A stretch of 64,000 nucleotides of DNA from JAGVSZ01 sp963747775 (GTDB lineage Bacteria; Pseudomonadota; Gammaproteobacteria; Burkholderiales; SG8-39): contig CAVVGT010000001.1 of the NCBI GenBank assembly GCA_963747775.1, positions 62,001 through 126,000 of the forward strand, read 5' to 3'. Position numbers and translations under genes: made by a program. Below the pieces are notes generated by a model that worked only from the letters and a program-made list of their open reading frames with translations, did not search any database and was not told where the DNA came from. Positions 47,161-55,663 of this stretch are shown here, piece after piece. How positions within the stretch are numbered: the stretch's first letter is position 1; each line of letters starts with the position of its first letter.

Positions 47161-47479
47161 GATTGTTCCTTGCAGGTGGGTGCCGGCAATGCCGGTGTCA
47201 TGGCCTTTCTACCTGCCCTCGCCGGGTGCGCCCAGACGGCACGCCGCGCGGAAGCGGCGATAGTTCCGGGTGAGCGGCGGGCCGCCCGGGAAAACGTGAG
47301 ATTTTTGGCGCGTCGTGCGGGTGCGACGCGCGAATGACGTCGCTTCCGTGGCCGACGCCGCACGCGCAACGCCGTTCGTTTCCACAACCTGCATGCTCGC
47401 TCCCCTCGCCCGTCGGCCGCTGACGCTTAGTCGTCAGTCGGAGCGTGCGCTCTGGCACGCGCTCCTCTGGCGGAACTGT

Positions 47480-47506
47480 CACGTTGCGGGGGTACTCTGC
47501 AACGTG
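47480..47506. repeat. Inverted repeat CACGTTGC-N11-GCAACGTG
   Basis: Two perfect eight-base arms, CACGTTGC (47480-47487) and GCAACGTG (47499-47506), flank an 11-base spacer. Flanking GT..AC bases extend the symmetry in part. The centre-to-centre distance is near two helical turns, as for many dimeric regulators. It lies 159 bases upstream of the 80-residue gene. Confidence 0.5.
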
Positions 47507-47548
47507 CCGTGACATAAGCTCACCCCCGCAACGCCATTCCTCGGGGAG

Positions 47549-47566
47549 GCGTGACGTCGTTCACGC
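47549..47566. promoter_or_regulatory. Inverted repeat GCGTGA-N6-TCACGC, possible activator site
   Basis: GCGTGA at 47549-47554 and TCACGC at 47561-47566 are perfect complements separated by CGTCGT. The element lies 21 bases upstream of the sigma-54-like promoter. This is close for a typical enhancer site, so a repressor or alternative activator should also be considered. Confidence 0.35.
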
Positions 47567-47586
47567 GTGTAACGGCCTGTGACCTT

Positions 47587-47603
47587 CTGGCCCGGAAGCT
47601 GCT
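47587..47603 (+). promoter_or_regulatory. Sigma-54-type (-24/-12) promoter candidate
   Basis: CTGGCCCGGAAGCTGCT has GG and GC exactly ten bases apart and matches the YTGGCACGN4TTGCW consensus at most key positions (CTGGC, CG, TGC). It lies 61 bases before the ATG at 47665, giving a leader of about 50 bases. Confidence 0.45.
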
Positions 47604-47664
47604 ATGCCAGTGGCATCGCCCCGACCATCGGTCGTCGGGGCCGCCACCAAGGGGAAAAAAGTAA

Positions 47665-47907
47665 ATGAACGCGCTTAGAGCATTTCTAAGAATGGGGCCA
47701 AGCCCCGACGAACAGGTGTCCGCAGTGGAGCTGTTGAAGCGAACGCCGCTGGATCAGCTCGAGGAGACGGTCAAGGCGCTCAAGCAACAACGGCCAGCCG
47801 GCGAGGTGCGCAAGGCCATGGTGGAGCGCATCGCGCGCGCGCCGCTGTCGGAGTTTGAAATCCTGAAGACGATCTATCTGAAGCACTGCGGGGACGCGAC
47901 GAAGTAG
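47665..47907 (+). CDS. Small helical hypothetical protein
   Basis: This 80-residue soluble protein is all-helical by composition: SPDEQVSAVELLKRTPLDQL, then EETVKALKQQRPAGEVRKAM and EFEILKTIYLKHCGD. No family is recognised. A GGGGAAAAAAG stretch precedes the ATG. The codon pattern is less GC-rich than that of its neighbours. It is the only gene in this section behind a -24/-12 type promoter, so it may be a small regulator or stress protein. Confidence 0.65.
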   Translation: MNALRAFLRMGPSPDEQVSAVELLKRTPLDQLEETVKALKQQRPAGEVRKAMVERIARAPLSEFEILKTIYLKHCGDATK

Positions 47908-48016
47908 GCGTGCAGAGAGGGCGCATGCCCTTGTGCACGTCTCGCGACAGCACGGGTCCGGCCTTCAATGCTGGGCTCTGACCGGCCCCCGCCCCGGGGC
48001 GGAGCCGGCCGACGCG

Positions 48017-49009
48017 TCAGTCGGCTCGGGCCCCGGACGCCTTGACGATCGGCGCCCAGCCCGCAACCTCGGCCTTCACGAAGTCCCCGAACTCCGCCGG
48101 CGTGGTGGCAACGAAGCGCGCGCCCTCGACCGGCAGGCGCGCCTGCACCTCCGGCGAGCGCATGATGCGCACGACCTCCGCGTTCAGGCGCTGCACGATC
48201 TCAGGCGGCGTGCCCGCAGGCGCGAAGAGCCCGATCCAGTTGTTCACCTCGAAGCCGGGCAGCGCGGCCTCCGCAACCGTCGGCAGCTCAGGCGCGGCCG
48301 TCGAACGGGTCTTGCCGATCGTCGCGAGCGCGCGGAGCTTGTCGGCCCTCGCGTGCGGCAGCACCGTCGGCATCGTCGCGAAGATGAGCGCGGTCTGACC
48401 GGCGAGGAGATCGGTGATCGCGGGTACGTTGCCTTTGTACGGCACGTGCACCATGTCGATGCCGGCGCGGGTCTTGAAGAGCTCGCCCGCGAGGTGGCTC
48501 GCGGTGCCCATGCCGGCGGAGGCGAAGGTGAGCTTGCCGGGGTTCGCACGCGCGAACGCGATCAGCTCGGGCACCGTCTGCGCGGGTACCGACGGATGCA
48601 CGACGAGCAGGCCCTCGGCCTCGAGCACGAGTGCGATCGGCGCGAAATCGCGCACCGGATCGTAGGGCATCTTGCTGAACAGCGACACGTTCACGGCATG
48701 CGTGCCCACGCTGCCCATGCCCAGCGTGTAGCCGTCCGGGGGCGACTTCGCCACCGCGTCGGCGCCGATGTTCCCGCCCGCGCCGGTGCGGTTCTCGACC
48801 ACGACCGGCTGTCCCCAGGCGTGCGTGAGCTGCGCTCCGATCAGCCGCGCGTAGATGTCGGCGATCCCGCCTGCCGGGAACGGTACGATGATCCGGATCG
48901 GTTTAGCCGGATACGGTTGCGCGCTCAGCGGCGCGACACTCGCAAGTGCGAGTGCCGTCCCGAGAAGAACGCGCGCGAGCGCGCCACGCACCGTCACCCG
49001 AGCGTTCAT
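48017..49009 (-). CDS. Bug-type periplasmic solute-binding protein
   Basis: The 330-residue receptor has a signal peptide ending LASVAPLSAQ and the family's PYPAKPIRIIVPFPAGGIAD. It continues with VENRTGAGGNIGADAVAKSPPDGYTLGMG, split by the ligand loop. Late elements are VPYKGNVPAITDLLAGQTAL and APELPTVAEAALPGFEVNNW. The ATG overlaps the stop of the upstream receptor gene by four bases (ATGA), an unusual coupling of two different receptor types. A TctAB permease is not nearby. Confidence 0.94.
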   Translation of the reverse strand: MNARVTVRGALARVLLGTALALASVAPLSAQPYPAKPIRIIVPFPAGGIADIYARLIGAQLTHAWGQPVVVENRTGAGGNIGADAVAKSPPDGYTLGMGSVGTHAVNVSLFSKMPYDPVRDFAPIALVLEAEGLLVVHPSVPAQTVPELIAFARANPGKLTFASAGMGTASHLAGELFKTRAGIDMVHVPYKGNVPAITDLLAGQTALIFATMPTVLPHARADKLRALATIGKTRSTAAPELPTVAEAALPGFEVNNWIGLFAPAGTPPEIVQRLNAEVVRIMRSPEVQARLPVEGARFVATTPAEFGDFVKAEVAGWAPIVKASGARAD

Positions 49010-50034
49010 TGCCCGATCGCCTGCCGATAAAAGCTCGGGTCGTAGTACGCACCCGGCTGCGCGAGCGGCTTCTTCTTCTCGGCCCACTTCGTCCTGATCG
49101 CGAGCACGTTGGCGACGCCCTGCAGGTCGATCTGCGCGCGCCGCTGGAATCCGTCCTTCGGGTCGAGCAGGACGCGATACGCGGTTTCGGCCGACTGCTG
49201 CGTCGCGTTCGGCTGGTTGCGGACGAAGATCTGGAGCGCCTCGGCGCGGTTCGCCGGGTCGTACAGCCACTCGACCGCCTCCGCGTAGGCGCGGATGAAG
49301 GCAACCACTGCGCCACGGTTCGCTTCCGCCCACGACTTGCGCGCGCCAAGCACGAGGCCCTGGTACGGGCCGATGACCTTCACCGCGTCGGCGAGCACGT
49401 TGAAGCCGCGCGCCTGGGCCAGCACCTCGAATGGCGAAAGCAGGAGCGTCGCGTCCTGTTTCTTTTCCAGGAGCGCCTGGTAGCGCTGCAGCACGCCGCC
49501 GGCGCGCTCGACCTTGTACGCCGGCTCGCGCAGCCCGTTGCGGTCCAGGATCTCGAACAGCACGAACGCATAACCGGTCGTGCGCGCGTCGACCGAGACG
49601 GTCTTGCCGCGCAGCTCCGCGATCGTCTTCACCTCGGGCACGGAGGTCAGCCGCAGAAAGCCGTTGTCGCCGCCCATCACGGCGATGAGATCGGGACCCG
49701 GCTTGTCCACCTCGCCCTGGCCTTCGCGGTAGGCGATGAGATTGTCGATCGCGGTGAACGCGAGGTCGAACTTTCCGTCGATGAGGTTGGTGAGCTGGAA
49801 GACCGAGTTCGGCGTCGGCGTGACCTTCACGGCGACGCCGTACTTCGCGAACAGGCCCTTGTCCTGCGCGACCCAGACCGGCCAGTTGAACCCGCCGGGG
49901 AACGTGATCAGCTCGAGCGGCTTCTGCGCCGACCCCGGAGCGCCGGCCGCCGGCTTCGCGGGCTCGGTCGAGCAACTTGCGAGGCTGGCAAGCAGCACGA
50001 GCGCTACGGCAAGGGCCTTGGTGGCACGGATCAT
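49006..50034 (-). CDS. ABC-type NMT1/SsuA-like substrate-binding lipoprotein
   Basis: The 342-residue protein has a lipoprotein signal (LVLLASLASC, cysteine near residue 21). The NMT1/thiamine-precursor or taurine/nitrate-type binding fold follows: ELITFPGGFNWPVWVAQDKG, FAKYGVAVKVTPTPNSVFQL and DGKFDLAFTAIDNLIAYREG. The loop DLIAVMGGDNGFLRL contacts ligand in relatives. The matching ATPase and permease genes are not in the window. It is coupled to the Bug receptor gene by a four-base overlap and divergent from an MFS transporter. Confidence 0.88.
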   Translation of the reverse strand: MIRATKALAVALVLLASLASCSTEPAKPAAGAPGSAQKPLELITFPGGFNWPVWVAQDKGLFAKYGVAVKVTPTPNSVFQLTNLIDGKFDLAFTAIDNLIAYREGQGEVDKPGPDLIAVMGGDNGFLRLTSVPEVKTIAELRGKTVSVDARTTGYAFVLFEILDRNGLREPAYKVERAGGVLQRYQALLEKKQDATLLLSPFEVLAQARGFNVLADAVKVIGPYQGLVLGARKSWAEANRGAVVAFIRAYAEAVEWLYDPANRAEALQIFVRNQPNATQQSAETAYRVLLDPKDGFQRRAQIDLQGVANVLAIRTKWAEKKKPLAQPGAYYDPSFYRQAIGQ

Positions 50035-50179
50035 GATCGGTCTCCTCCTGATTCGCGCCGGCGTTCGAGTCGCGCCGGCCGCGGCTGCGCGATCATACGC
50101 CGCAGCTGGCGGCGCCAGCGGCTTGCGGGCATCATCGCGGCGTTTCGTGTATCGCCTCAACGCGCGGAATGCCCGACCC

Positions 50180-51373
50180 ATGAGCGACCTGCCGCACGCC
50201 GATCGCACCCGCCGGCCATGGATCCTTCCGGCGATCGTGCTCTCGCAGTTCGCCGGCACATCGCTCTGGTTCGCCGGAAACGCGGTGCTCGGCGACTTGC
50301 AGGCGGCTTGGGGCCTCGCGCCCGGTGCGCTCGGCTACGCGACCTCCGCGGTCCAGCTCGGTTTCATCGCGGGGACGCTCGCCTTCGCGTTCTTCGCGAT
50401 CTCGGATCTCGTCTCGCCGCGGATCGTGTTCTTCCTCTGTTCGATCCTCGGCGCGTTCTTCAACCTCGGCGTCTATGCGCTCGGCGAAGGCCTGCTGTCG
50501 CTGCTCGCATTCCGCTTCCTCACCGGATTCTTCATCGCCGGCATCTATCCGGTGGGAATGAAGATCGCGTCGGGTTGGTACCAGCGCGACCTCGGCAACG
50601 CGCTCGGCCTGCTCGTCGGTGCGCTCGTCGTCGGGACCGCTTTTCCGCATCTGCTGAGAGGCGCCGGGCAGACGCTGCCGTGGGGCACGGTGCTGCTCGC
50701 CGTCTCGGCCATCGCCGCGCTCGGCGGCCTCGCGATGCTCGCTTTCGTGCCCGATGGTCCGTACCTCGCCAAGGGCGCGAAGTTCGATCCCCACGCGCTC
50801 GCAGTGATCTTCCGCTCGCGGGATTTCCGCGCGTCGTGTTTCGGGTACTTCGGGCACATGTGGGAGCTCTACGCGTTCTGGGCTTTCGTGCCCGTCGTCC
50901 TGGCCGCGCATGCTGCGTCCGAGCTGAACGTTCCGCTGTGGGCGTTCGTGGTGATCGCGGCGGGCTTCGTGGGCTGCGCGGGCGGAGGGCTCGTTTCGCT
51001 GCGCGCCGGCAGCGCGCGCGTCGCGTTCGCGCAGCTCGCCGCCTCGGGCGCGTGCTGCATGCTCTCGCCGCTGGCGTTCAGCGCGCCTACGCCGGTCTTC
51101 CTCGCTTTCCTCGTGTTCTGGGGGATCGTCGTGGTCGGGGACTCGCCGCAGTTCTCCGCGCTCAATGCGCGCTACGCGCCGCGCCAGCTCGTCGGCTCCG
51201 CGCTCACGATCGGCAACTGCATCGGCTTCGCGATCACGATCGCGAGCATCCAGCTCCTCGGCACGCTCGCGACCAGCGTGAGTCCGGCGTGGCTGTTCGT
51301 CGCGCTCGCACCCGGGCCGGTCCTCGGCCTGATCGCGCTGCGTCCGCTGCTCGCCACTCCTCCATCCGGATGA
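50180..51373 (+). CDS. Major facilitator superfamily transporter
   Basis: This is a 397-residue protein with twelve predicted membrane segments. The loop 2-3 region has the family spacing (FFAISDLVSPRIVFF in place of the usual GxxxDRxGRR). FLTGFFIAGIYPVGMKIASGWYQRD in segments 4-5 resembles nitrate/cyanate-type and related permeases. The second half starts VIFRSRDFRASCFGYFGHMWELYAFWAFV. The substrate is not inferable. The ATG at 50180 lacks a strong ribosome site. Confidence 0.88.
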   Translation: MSDLPHADRTRRPWILPAIVLSQFAGTSLWFAGNAVLGDLQAAWGLAPGALGYATSAVQLGFIAGTLAFAFFAISDLVSPRIVFFLCSILGAFFNLGVYALGEGLLSLLAFRFLTGFFIAGIYPVGMKIASGWYQRDLGNALGLLVGALVVGTAFPHLLRGAGQTLPWGTVLLAVSAIAALGGLAMLAFVPDGPYLAKGAKFDPHALAVIFRSRDFRASCFGYFGHMWELYAFWAFVPVVLAAHAASELNVPLWAFVVIAAGFVGCAGGGLVSLRAGSARVAFAQLAASGACCMLSPLAFSAPTPVFLAFLVFWGIVVVGDSPQFSALNARYAPRQLVGSALTIGNCIGFAITIASIQLLGTLATSVSPAWLFVALAPGPVLGLIALRPLLATPPSG

Positions 51374-51575
51374 TCCGCGGGCCGCGCTCGTGTGACTTTT
51401 GTGGCGCGCTTGGTGTCTCCTGGTGAATAGGTCACCGGGAGCGCGGCCAATAGCACCCAGACGCAGGGCCGGTGCGCGGCACAAACTGGCAGCCATCGAG
51501 ATACGGAGCTTTTCCCGGCTCGATGGGCTCCGAAAAGCGCCCTTAACCCTCAACCACCTGAAAAGGAGTGCCACC

Positions 51576-51764
51576 ATGAAACGCAATCTGATCGGTCTCG
51601 CCGCTGTCGCCCTCGCGCTTGTCGCCAATGCCGCCCTGGCGGACAACAACTACGTGTTCGACGACGCCTACTGGAAGCAGGCGGAAATCATGACGTCGGT
51701 GCAGTCGACCGAGTCCACCCCGATGCGCTCGAAGTACGACTTCGTCGACAACTACAACAACTAA
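51576..51764 (+). CDS. Small secreted protein
   Basis: The 62-residue product has a clear signal peptide (NLIGLAAVALALVANAALA). Its mature part of about 39 residues is rich in Asn, Asp, Tyr and Ser (NNYVFDDAYWKQAEIMTSVQ, then KYDFVDNYNN). AAAAGGAG lies 8 bases before the ATG. The mature part repeats the theme 'NNYVFDD ... YDFVDNYNN'. No family is known to me. It leads three tiny genes in a row. Confidence 0.7.
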   Translation: MKRNLIGLAAVALALVANAALADNNYVFDDAYWKQAEIMTSVQSTESTPMRSKYDFVDNYNN

Positions 51765-51829
51765 TGTCAGGACCGTTGGTGCCGGGGCGAACCCTCCCCG
51801 GCACCGACATCTTGGACGAGATTCCTCGA

Positions 51830-52027
51830 ATGAATTCCCACCGCACCCCTGCCGGCCGAGCGCTCATGGCCGCCGGCGCAGTGGCGCTGGTGCTTGCGAC
51901 GGACTTCGCCTGCGCGGACAGCATGACTACCGACCGCCACGAGATCCCGGTCTTCGTGCTCGACCGCACCGAGATCGCGGCACGCCCGAACGCCGCAGCA
52001 ATCGCAACGCCGGACGCGCTCCGATGA
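51830..52027 (+). CDS. Small exported protein
   Basis: A 65-residue product has a signal peptide (GRALMAAGAVALVLATDFACA) and a short mature tail of about 33 residues (MTTDRHEIPVFVLDRTEIAA). An in-frame ATG at 51764 overlaps the TAA of the preceding gene, but the ATG at 51830 places the signal peptide at the start. It overlaps the next gene by four bases (ATGA). Confidence 0.55.
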   Translation: MNSHRTPAGRALMAAGAVALVLATDFACADSMTTDRHEIPVFVLDRTEIAARPNAAAIATPDALR

Positions 52028-52209
52028 GACCCGTCGAACCCTTCCTTACGATTCCTTCGGCCGCATCGCCGGTCGAGCCCGAAGCGCATCGCGACGCGGC
52101 CAGCGGTCGCGCCGATTCGCCCGTCGTCCGCATCGTTGCCGCCGGCGTGGTCTGGGCGGCGGCCGCGTCGGTCGTCTGGTACTGCATCGACGCGGTGTTT
52201 GCGCTCTAG
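52024..52209 (+). CDS. Small single-pass membrane protein
   Basis: A 61-residue product has a hydrophilic amino-terminal half (EPFLTIPSAASPVEPEAHRD) and one carboxy-terminal membrane segment (IVAAGVVWAAAASVVWYCID). It starts inside the stop of the previous gene (ATGA), which supports a real, coupled frame. No family is recognised. Confidence 0.55.
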   Translation: MRPVEPFLTIPSAASPVEPEAHRDAASGRADSPVVRIVAAGVVWAAAASVVWYCIDAVFAL

Positions 52210-52216
52210 CGCGGAA

Positions 52217-53350
52217 TCAGGTCGCGGCGCGCAGTCGCGTCGGCGCGAGCGCCTGCGGATCAACGCCTTCGTCGGCGAGCATTGCCGGAATGGCACGTCG
52301 CAAGATCAGCGCCGCCGCGAGCGTGGAAAGCGCGGGCGAGGTCTTGATCCCGTAGCCGCCCTGGCCGGCAAGCCAGAAGAACGTGGACTGCTGCGGATCG
52401 AACCCGCACACCGGCGTGCGGTCTGCCGCGAAGCTGCGCAGCCCCGCCCATTTCGCTGTCAATCGCTTCACCTCGAATAGCGTCTCGCGCTCCAGGCGGT
52501 CGATCAGCGTCGCGACGTCGAGCTCTTCCGGTTGCGCGTCGCAGGGCGGTGACGGCGTCTGGTCCGCGGGCGAGGCGAGAAAGCGGCCTGCATCAGACTT
52601 GAAGTAGAGCGTCTCCTCGGCGTTGACGGCCATCGGCCAGCTCCGCGGGCCGCCGAAGCGCGCGCACTCGAAGATTATCGCGGTGCGGCGGAGCGGCTGG
52701 ATGCCGAGCGGTGCGACGCCGGCGATACGCGCGACTTCGTCTGCCCATGCGCCGCTGGCGTTCACGAGTACCGCGGTACGCATCTCCCCCGCGGTCGTGT
52801 CGAGCTGCCATCGGCCGCCCGAGAACTGGGCCACGCGGAGCTCGGCGTTCATCGTGAATGTCGCGCCGCCGGCTCTCGCGCCGCGCAGGAACCCCTGGTG
52901 CAGCGCGTCGACATCGATGTCCCGCGCGCCGGGCTCGAGGATGCCGACCTCCGCCACGGACTCGCGCAGCGGCGGGACGAGTGCGCGGACCTCCGCGCCG
53001 GAGAGCAGGCGCACTTCGGTACCCGTCCTGCGCCAGTCGTCGCAGCGCGCGGCGAGCTCGCCGCGCCGCGCGGCATCGCCGTAGACGAGGCTGCCGCGCG
53101 GCGCGAGGATCGGGTGCGCCGCGAAGCCCGCGGGCGGCGACTCGAGGAACGCCCGGCCGGCGCGTGCGAGCGCCCGCACCGGCGCATTACCGTAGGTCGC
53201 GGAAAAAAGCGCCGCCGAGCGGCCGGTCGAGTGATAACCGGGGCGCTCCTCGCGTTCGAGCACGACGACGCGTGCGTGCGGCGCCAGCGCATAGGCGGCC
53301 GATGCGCCGGCAATGCCGGCGCCGACGATGACGACGTCGGCCTCGATCAC
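52217..53350 (-). CDS. FAD-dependent oxidoreductase, D-amino-acid (D-arginine) dehydrogenase-like
   Basis: The 377-residue DAO-family flavoprotein binds FAD through DVVIVGAGIAGASAAYALAP and VVVLEREERPGYHSTGRSAA, the latter close to the GYHSTGRSAA loop of D-arginine dehydrogenase (DauA). Further elements are VLVNASGAWADEVARIAG and, at the end, FFWLAGQGGYGIKTSPALS, where the tyrosine and glycines close the active site. It oxidises an amino or imino acid. It is followed by a class II aldolase gene (leftward, 21 bases upstream) and a Liv importer, which suits amino-acid use. Confidence 0.88.
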   Translation of the reverse strand: MIEADVVIVGAGIAGASAAYALAPHARVVVLEREERPGYHSTGRSAALFSATYGNAPVRALARAGRAFLESPPAGFAAHPILAPRGSLVYGDAARRGELAARCDDWRRTGTEVRLLSGAEVRALVPPLRESVAEVGILEPGARDIDVDALHQGFLRGARAGGATFTMNAELRVAQFSGGRWQLDTTAGEMRTAVLVNASGAWADEVARIAGVAPLGIQPLRRTAIIFECARFGGPRSWPMAVNAEETLYFKSDAGRFLASPADQTPSPPCDAQPEELDVATLIDRLERETLFEVKRLTAKWAGLRSFAADRTPVCGFDPQQSTFFWLAGQGGYGIKTSPALSTLAAALILRRAIPAMLADEGVDPQALAPTRLRAAT

Positions 53351-53371
53351 GCCGGAGTTGCGGCGTGCCCG

Positions 53372-54154
53372 CTAGGCGCGATAGTCGACGCCCTTGCGGT
53401 CGAGCATGCGCAGCAGCGCCGGCCAGTCCTTGTGCACCGACGGCCGCCCGGGGCGCTCGAACTGCTCGGCGGCGGTGCGGGCGGCCTGCTCGCTCATGAG
53501 CAGCACGTTCTCCGCGCCGCCGGCGAGCGCGTCGACCTGGATCTGGCAGGCGCAGTCGAGGTAGTACATCAGCTCGAACGCCTCGCGCACGCTGTCGCCC
53601 AGCGTGAGCAGGCCGTGGTTGCGCAGGATCATCGCCTTCGAGGTCGGCCCGAGGTCGCGCGCGAGGCGCTCGCGCTCGTCCATTTCCAGCGCGATGCCCT
53701 CGAAGTCGTGATAGGTGACCTGCGCCTGCACGCGCATGGCGTGCTGGCTCAGCGGCAGCAGCCCGCATTTCTGCGCCGAGACGCCGACGCCGGCGCGCGT
53801 ATGGGTGTGGATCACGCAATTGATCTCCGGCCGGGCCAGGTGCACGCAGCCGTGGATGACGAAGCCGGCCTCGTTCATGCCCATGCCGGTCGCGTCGTCG
53901 AGGACGTTGCCCTCGAGGTCGATCTTCACGAGATTCGATGCGGTGATCTCGTCGAACATCAGGCCGTACGGGTTGATCAGGACGTGCTCGGTGCCAGGCA
54001 CGCGCGCCGAGAAGTGCGTGTAGATGAGGTCGGTCCAGCGGAAGATCGCCGCGAGTTGGTAGGCGGCGGCCAGGTCGACGCGGACCTCCCACTCCTCCTT
54101 GCTGACCCGGCCCCGGGCCGAAGGCGTTGCGACGGATTTCAGGTTGGCCGACAT
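53372..54154 (-). CDS. Class II aldolase/adducin family protein
   Basis: This is a 260-residue zinc enzyme of the fuculose-phosphate aldolase family. The zinc ligands are in CVIHTHTRAGVGVSAQ (HxH, near residue 115) and in AMILRNHGLLTLGDSVREAF (His near 175). The acid is in the GIALEMDERERLARD region. YTHFSARVPGTEHVLINPYG and the FWTD-like start RWTDLIYTHFS are family marks. Adducin-like bacterial members are often decarboxylases or epimerases without clear substrates. It lies between a DAO dehydrogenase and the Liv genes. Confidence 0.9.
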   Translation of the reverse strand: MSANLKSVATPSARGRVSKEEWEVRVDLAAAYQLAAIFRWTDLIYTHFSARVPGTEHVLINPYGLMFDEITASNLVKIDLEGNVLDDATGMGMNEAGFVIHGCVHLARPEINCVIHTHTRAGVGVSAQKCGLLPLSQHAMRVQAQVTYHDFEGIALEMDERERLARDLGPTSKAMILRNHGLLTLGDSVREAFELMYYLDCACQIQVDALAGGAENVLLMSEQAARTAAEQFERPGRPSVHKDWPALLRMLDRKGVDYRA

Positions 54155-54197
54155 CGGTGTCTCCCGGCGAGGTTCGAGATGCGGATCATACGCCCGG

Positions 54198-54911
54198 TCA
54201 AACGCCCAGATACCGGTGCCACAGCCCGCGGTCGGCGTTCAGCTCGGTGGAGTTGCCCTGCCACGCCACGCGCCCGCGCTCGATGATGGTGTGCCGGTCG
54301 GCGATGCGCACGAGGCGCTCGACGTACTTGTCGATGACCAGGATCGTCTGGCCGGCGGCCTTGAGGCCCGCGAGGCAGCGCCAGATCTCCTCCCGGATCA
54401 AGGGCGCGAGCCCTTCGGTCGCTTCGTCCAGAACGAGCAGGTGCGGGTTGGTCATCAGCGCGCGGCCGATCGCGAGCATCTGCTGCTCGCCGCCCGAGAG
54501 CTGGTTGCCCATGTTCTCGGCGCGCTGCTGCAGGCGCGGGAACAGCGCGTACACCTGCTCGAGGTTCCACGGCGCGCGCGCGCGGCAGCGGTTATCGGCG
54601 AAGGCGACGAGGTTCTCGCGCACCGTGAGGTTCGGGAAGATCTGCCGTCCCTCCGGCACGAGCGCGATGCCGGCGCGCGCGATTGCGTCGGCCGCGCGGC
54701 GCTCGATGCGCTCGCCGCGGAAGGTGATCGCACCGCCGCGCGGCGGCGTGAGGCCGAGGATCGAGCGGACGGTGGTCGTCTTGCCCATGCCGTTGCGTCC
54801 GAGCAGCGTCGCGACCTCGCCGACGCGGATCTCGAGCGACAGGCCGAAGAGCACCTGGCTCGCGCCATAGGCGGTCTCGAGACCCTCGACCTTGAGCAGC
54901 GCCTCGCTCAT
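54198..54911 (-). CDS. livF: ABC transporter ATP-binding protein LivF
   Basis: The 237-residue ATPase has Walker A LLGRNGMGKTTTVRSILG, signature QLSGGEQQMLAIGRALMTNP, Walker B LLVLDEATEGLAPLIREEIW and the H-loop replaced by a degenerate LVIDKYVERLVRIADRH, typical of LivF-type proteins. It forms the heterodimer with LivG that drives branched-chain amino acid or similar uptake. The ATG at 54911 overlaps livG's stop by four bases. Confidence 0.94.
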   Translation of the reverse strand: MSEALLKVEGLETAYGASQVLFGLSLEIRVGEVATLLGRNGMGKTTTVRSILGLTPPRGGAITFRGERIERRAADAIARAGIALVPEGRQIFPNLTVRENLVAFADNRCRARAPWNLEQVYALFPRLQQRAENMGNQLSGGEQQMLAIGRALMTNPHLLVLDEATEGLAPLIREEIWRCLAGLKAAGQTILVIDKYVERLVRIADRHTIIERGRVAWQGNSTELNADRGLWHRYLGV

Positions 54912-55663
54912 GCCGTCAGTTCTTCTCCCAGGTATGCGCGCTTCACCTCTTCGTTCGCCCGGATCTCGTCGGGCTCGCCGGTCGCGATCACGCGGCCGTT
55001 GACGAGCACCGAGATGCGGTCGGCGAGGCGGAAGACCGCGTCCATGTCGTGCTCGATCAGCAGCACCGTGATCCGCGCCTTGAGCCCGTCGATCAGCGCG
55101 ATCATGCGCTCGGAATCCTCCGGCCCCATGCCCGCCATGGGCTCGTCGAGGAGCAGGACCTTCGGTCGGGTCGCGAGCGCGAGGCCGACCTCGAGCGAGC
55201 GCTGCTCGCCGTGCGCGAGGTGGCCGGCCGGCACGCCCTCGCGCCCGGCCAGGCCGATCTCGGCGAGCACGGTGCGCGCCTCGTCGAAGAGCGCGTGCTC
55301 CGTCGCGACCGGTGTCCAGAACCCGAGCGACGAGCCGCTGCGCGCCTGCACGGCGAGGGCGACGTTGTCGAGCGCGCTGAAGCGGCGGAACAGGCTCGTG
55401 ATCTGGTAGGAGCGCGCGAGCCCGAGGGCGACGCGCTCGTGGAACGCGCGCGCCGTGACGTCGGCGCCGCCGAAGAAGACCCGCCCGGTGTCGGGCGCCA
55501 TCGCGCCGGAGAGCAGATGCACGAGGGTCGTCTTGCCCGCGCCGTTGGGTCCGATGAGCGCGTGAATCTCGCCCGCGCGGACGCTCAGCGCAACCGTGTC
55601 GACCGCGACGACGCCGCCGAAGTGCTTGGAGACGCCCGCCACGCGCAGGATCGGCTCAGCCAT
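54908..55663 (-). CDS. livG: ABC transporter ATP-binding protein LivG
   Basis: This 251-residue ATPase has Walker A HALIGPNGAGKTTLVHLLSG, signature region GHLAHGEQRSLEVGLALATRP (a common LivG variant of LSGGQ), Walker B VLLLDEPMAGMGPEDS and H-loop LLIEHDMDAVFRLAD. The carboxy-terminal IRANEEVKRAYLGEEL is the LivG hallmark. Its start codon lies within the last codons of livM (eight-base overlap), so the operon order is livK-livH-livM-livG-livF. Confidence 0.94.
   Translation of the reverse strand: MAEPILRVAGVSKHFGGVVAVDTVALSVRAGEIHALIGPNGAGKTTLVHLLSGAMAPDTGRVFFGGADVTARAFHERVALGLARSYQITSLFRRFSALDNVALAVQARSGSSLGFWTPVATEHALFDEARTVLAEIGLAGREGVPAGHLAHGEQRSLEVGLALATRPKVLLLDEPMAGMGPEDSERMIALIDGLKARITVLLIEHDMDAVFRLADRISVLVNGRVIATGEPDEIRANEEVKRAYLGEELTA

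Larger units (their letters stand above)
47161..47664. other. 504-base regulatory region between divergent genes
   Basis: No protein gene is supported here. The region contains two inverted repeats (47480-47506 and 47549-47566) and a -24/-12 type promoter at 47587-47603, all listed separately. The base composition near 47300-47420 is mixed and includes CGCGCGAATGACG, but I see no leftward promoter of quality for the low-complexity protein gene. Confidence 0.5.
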
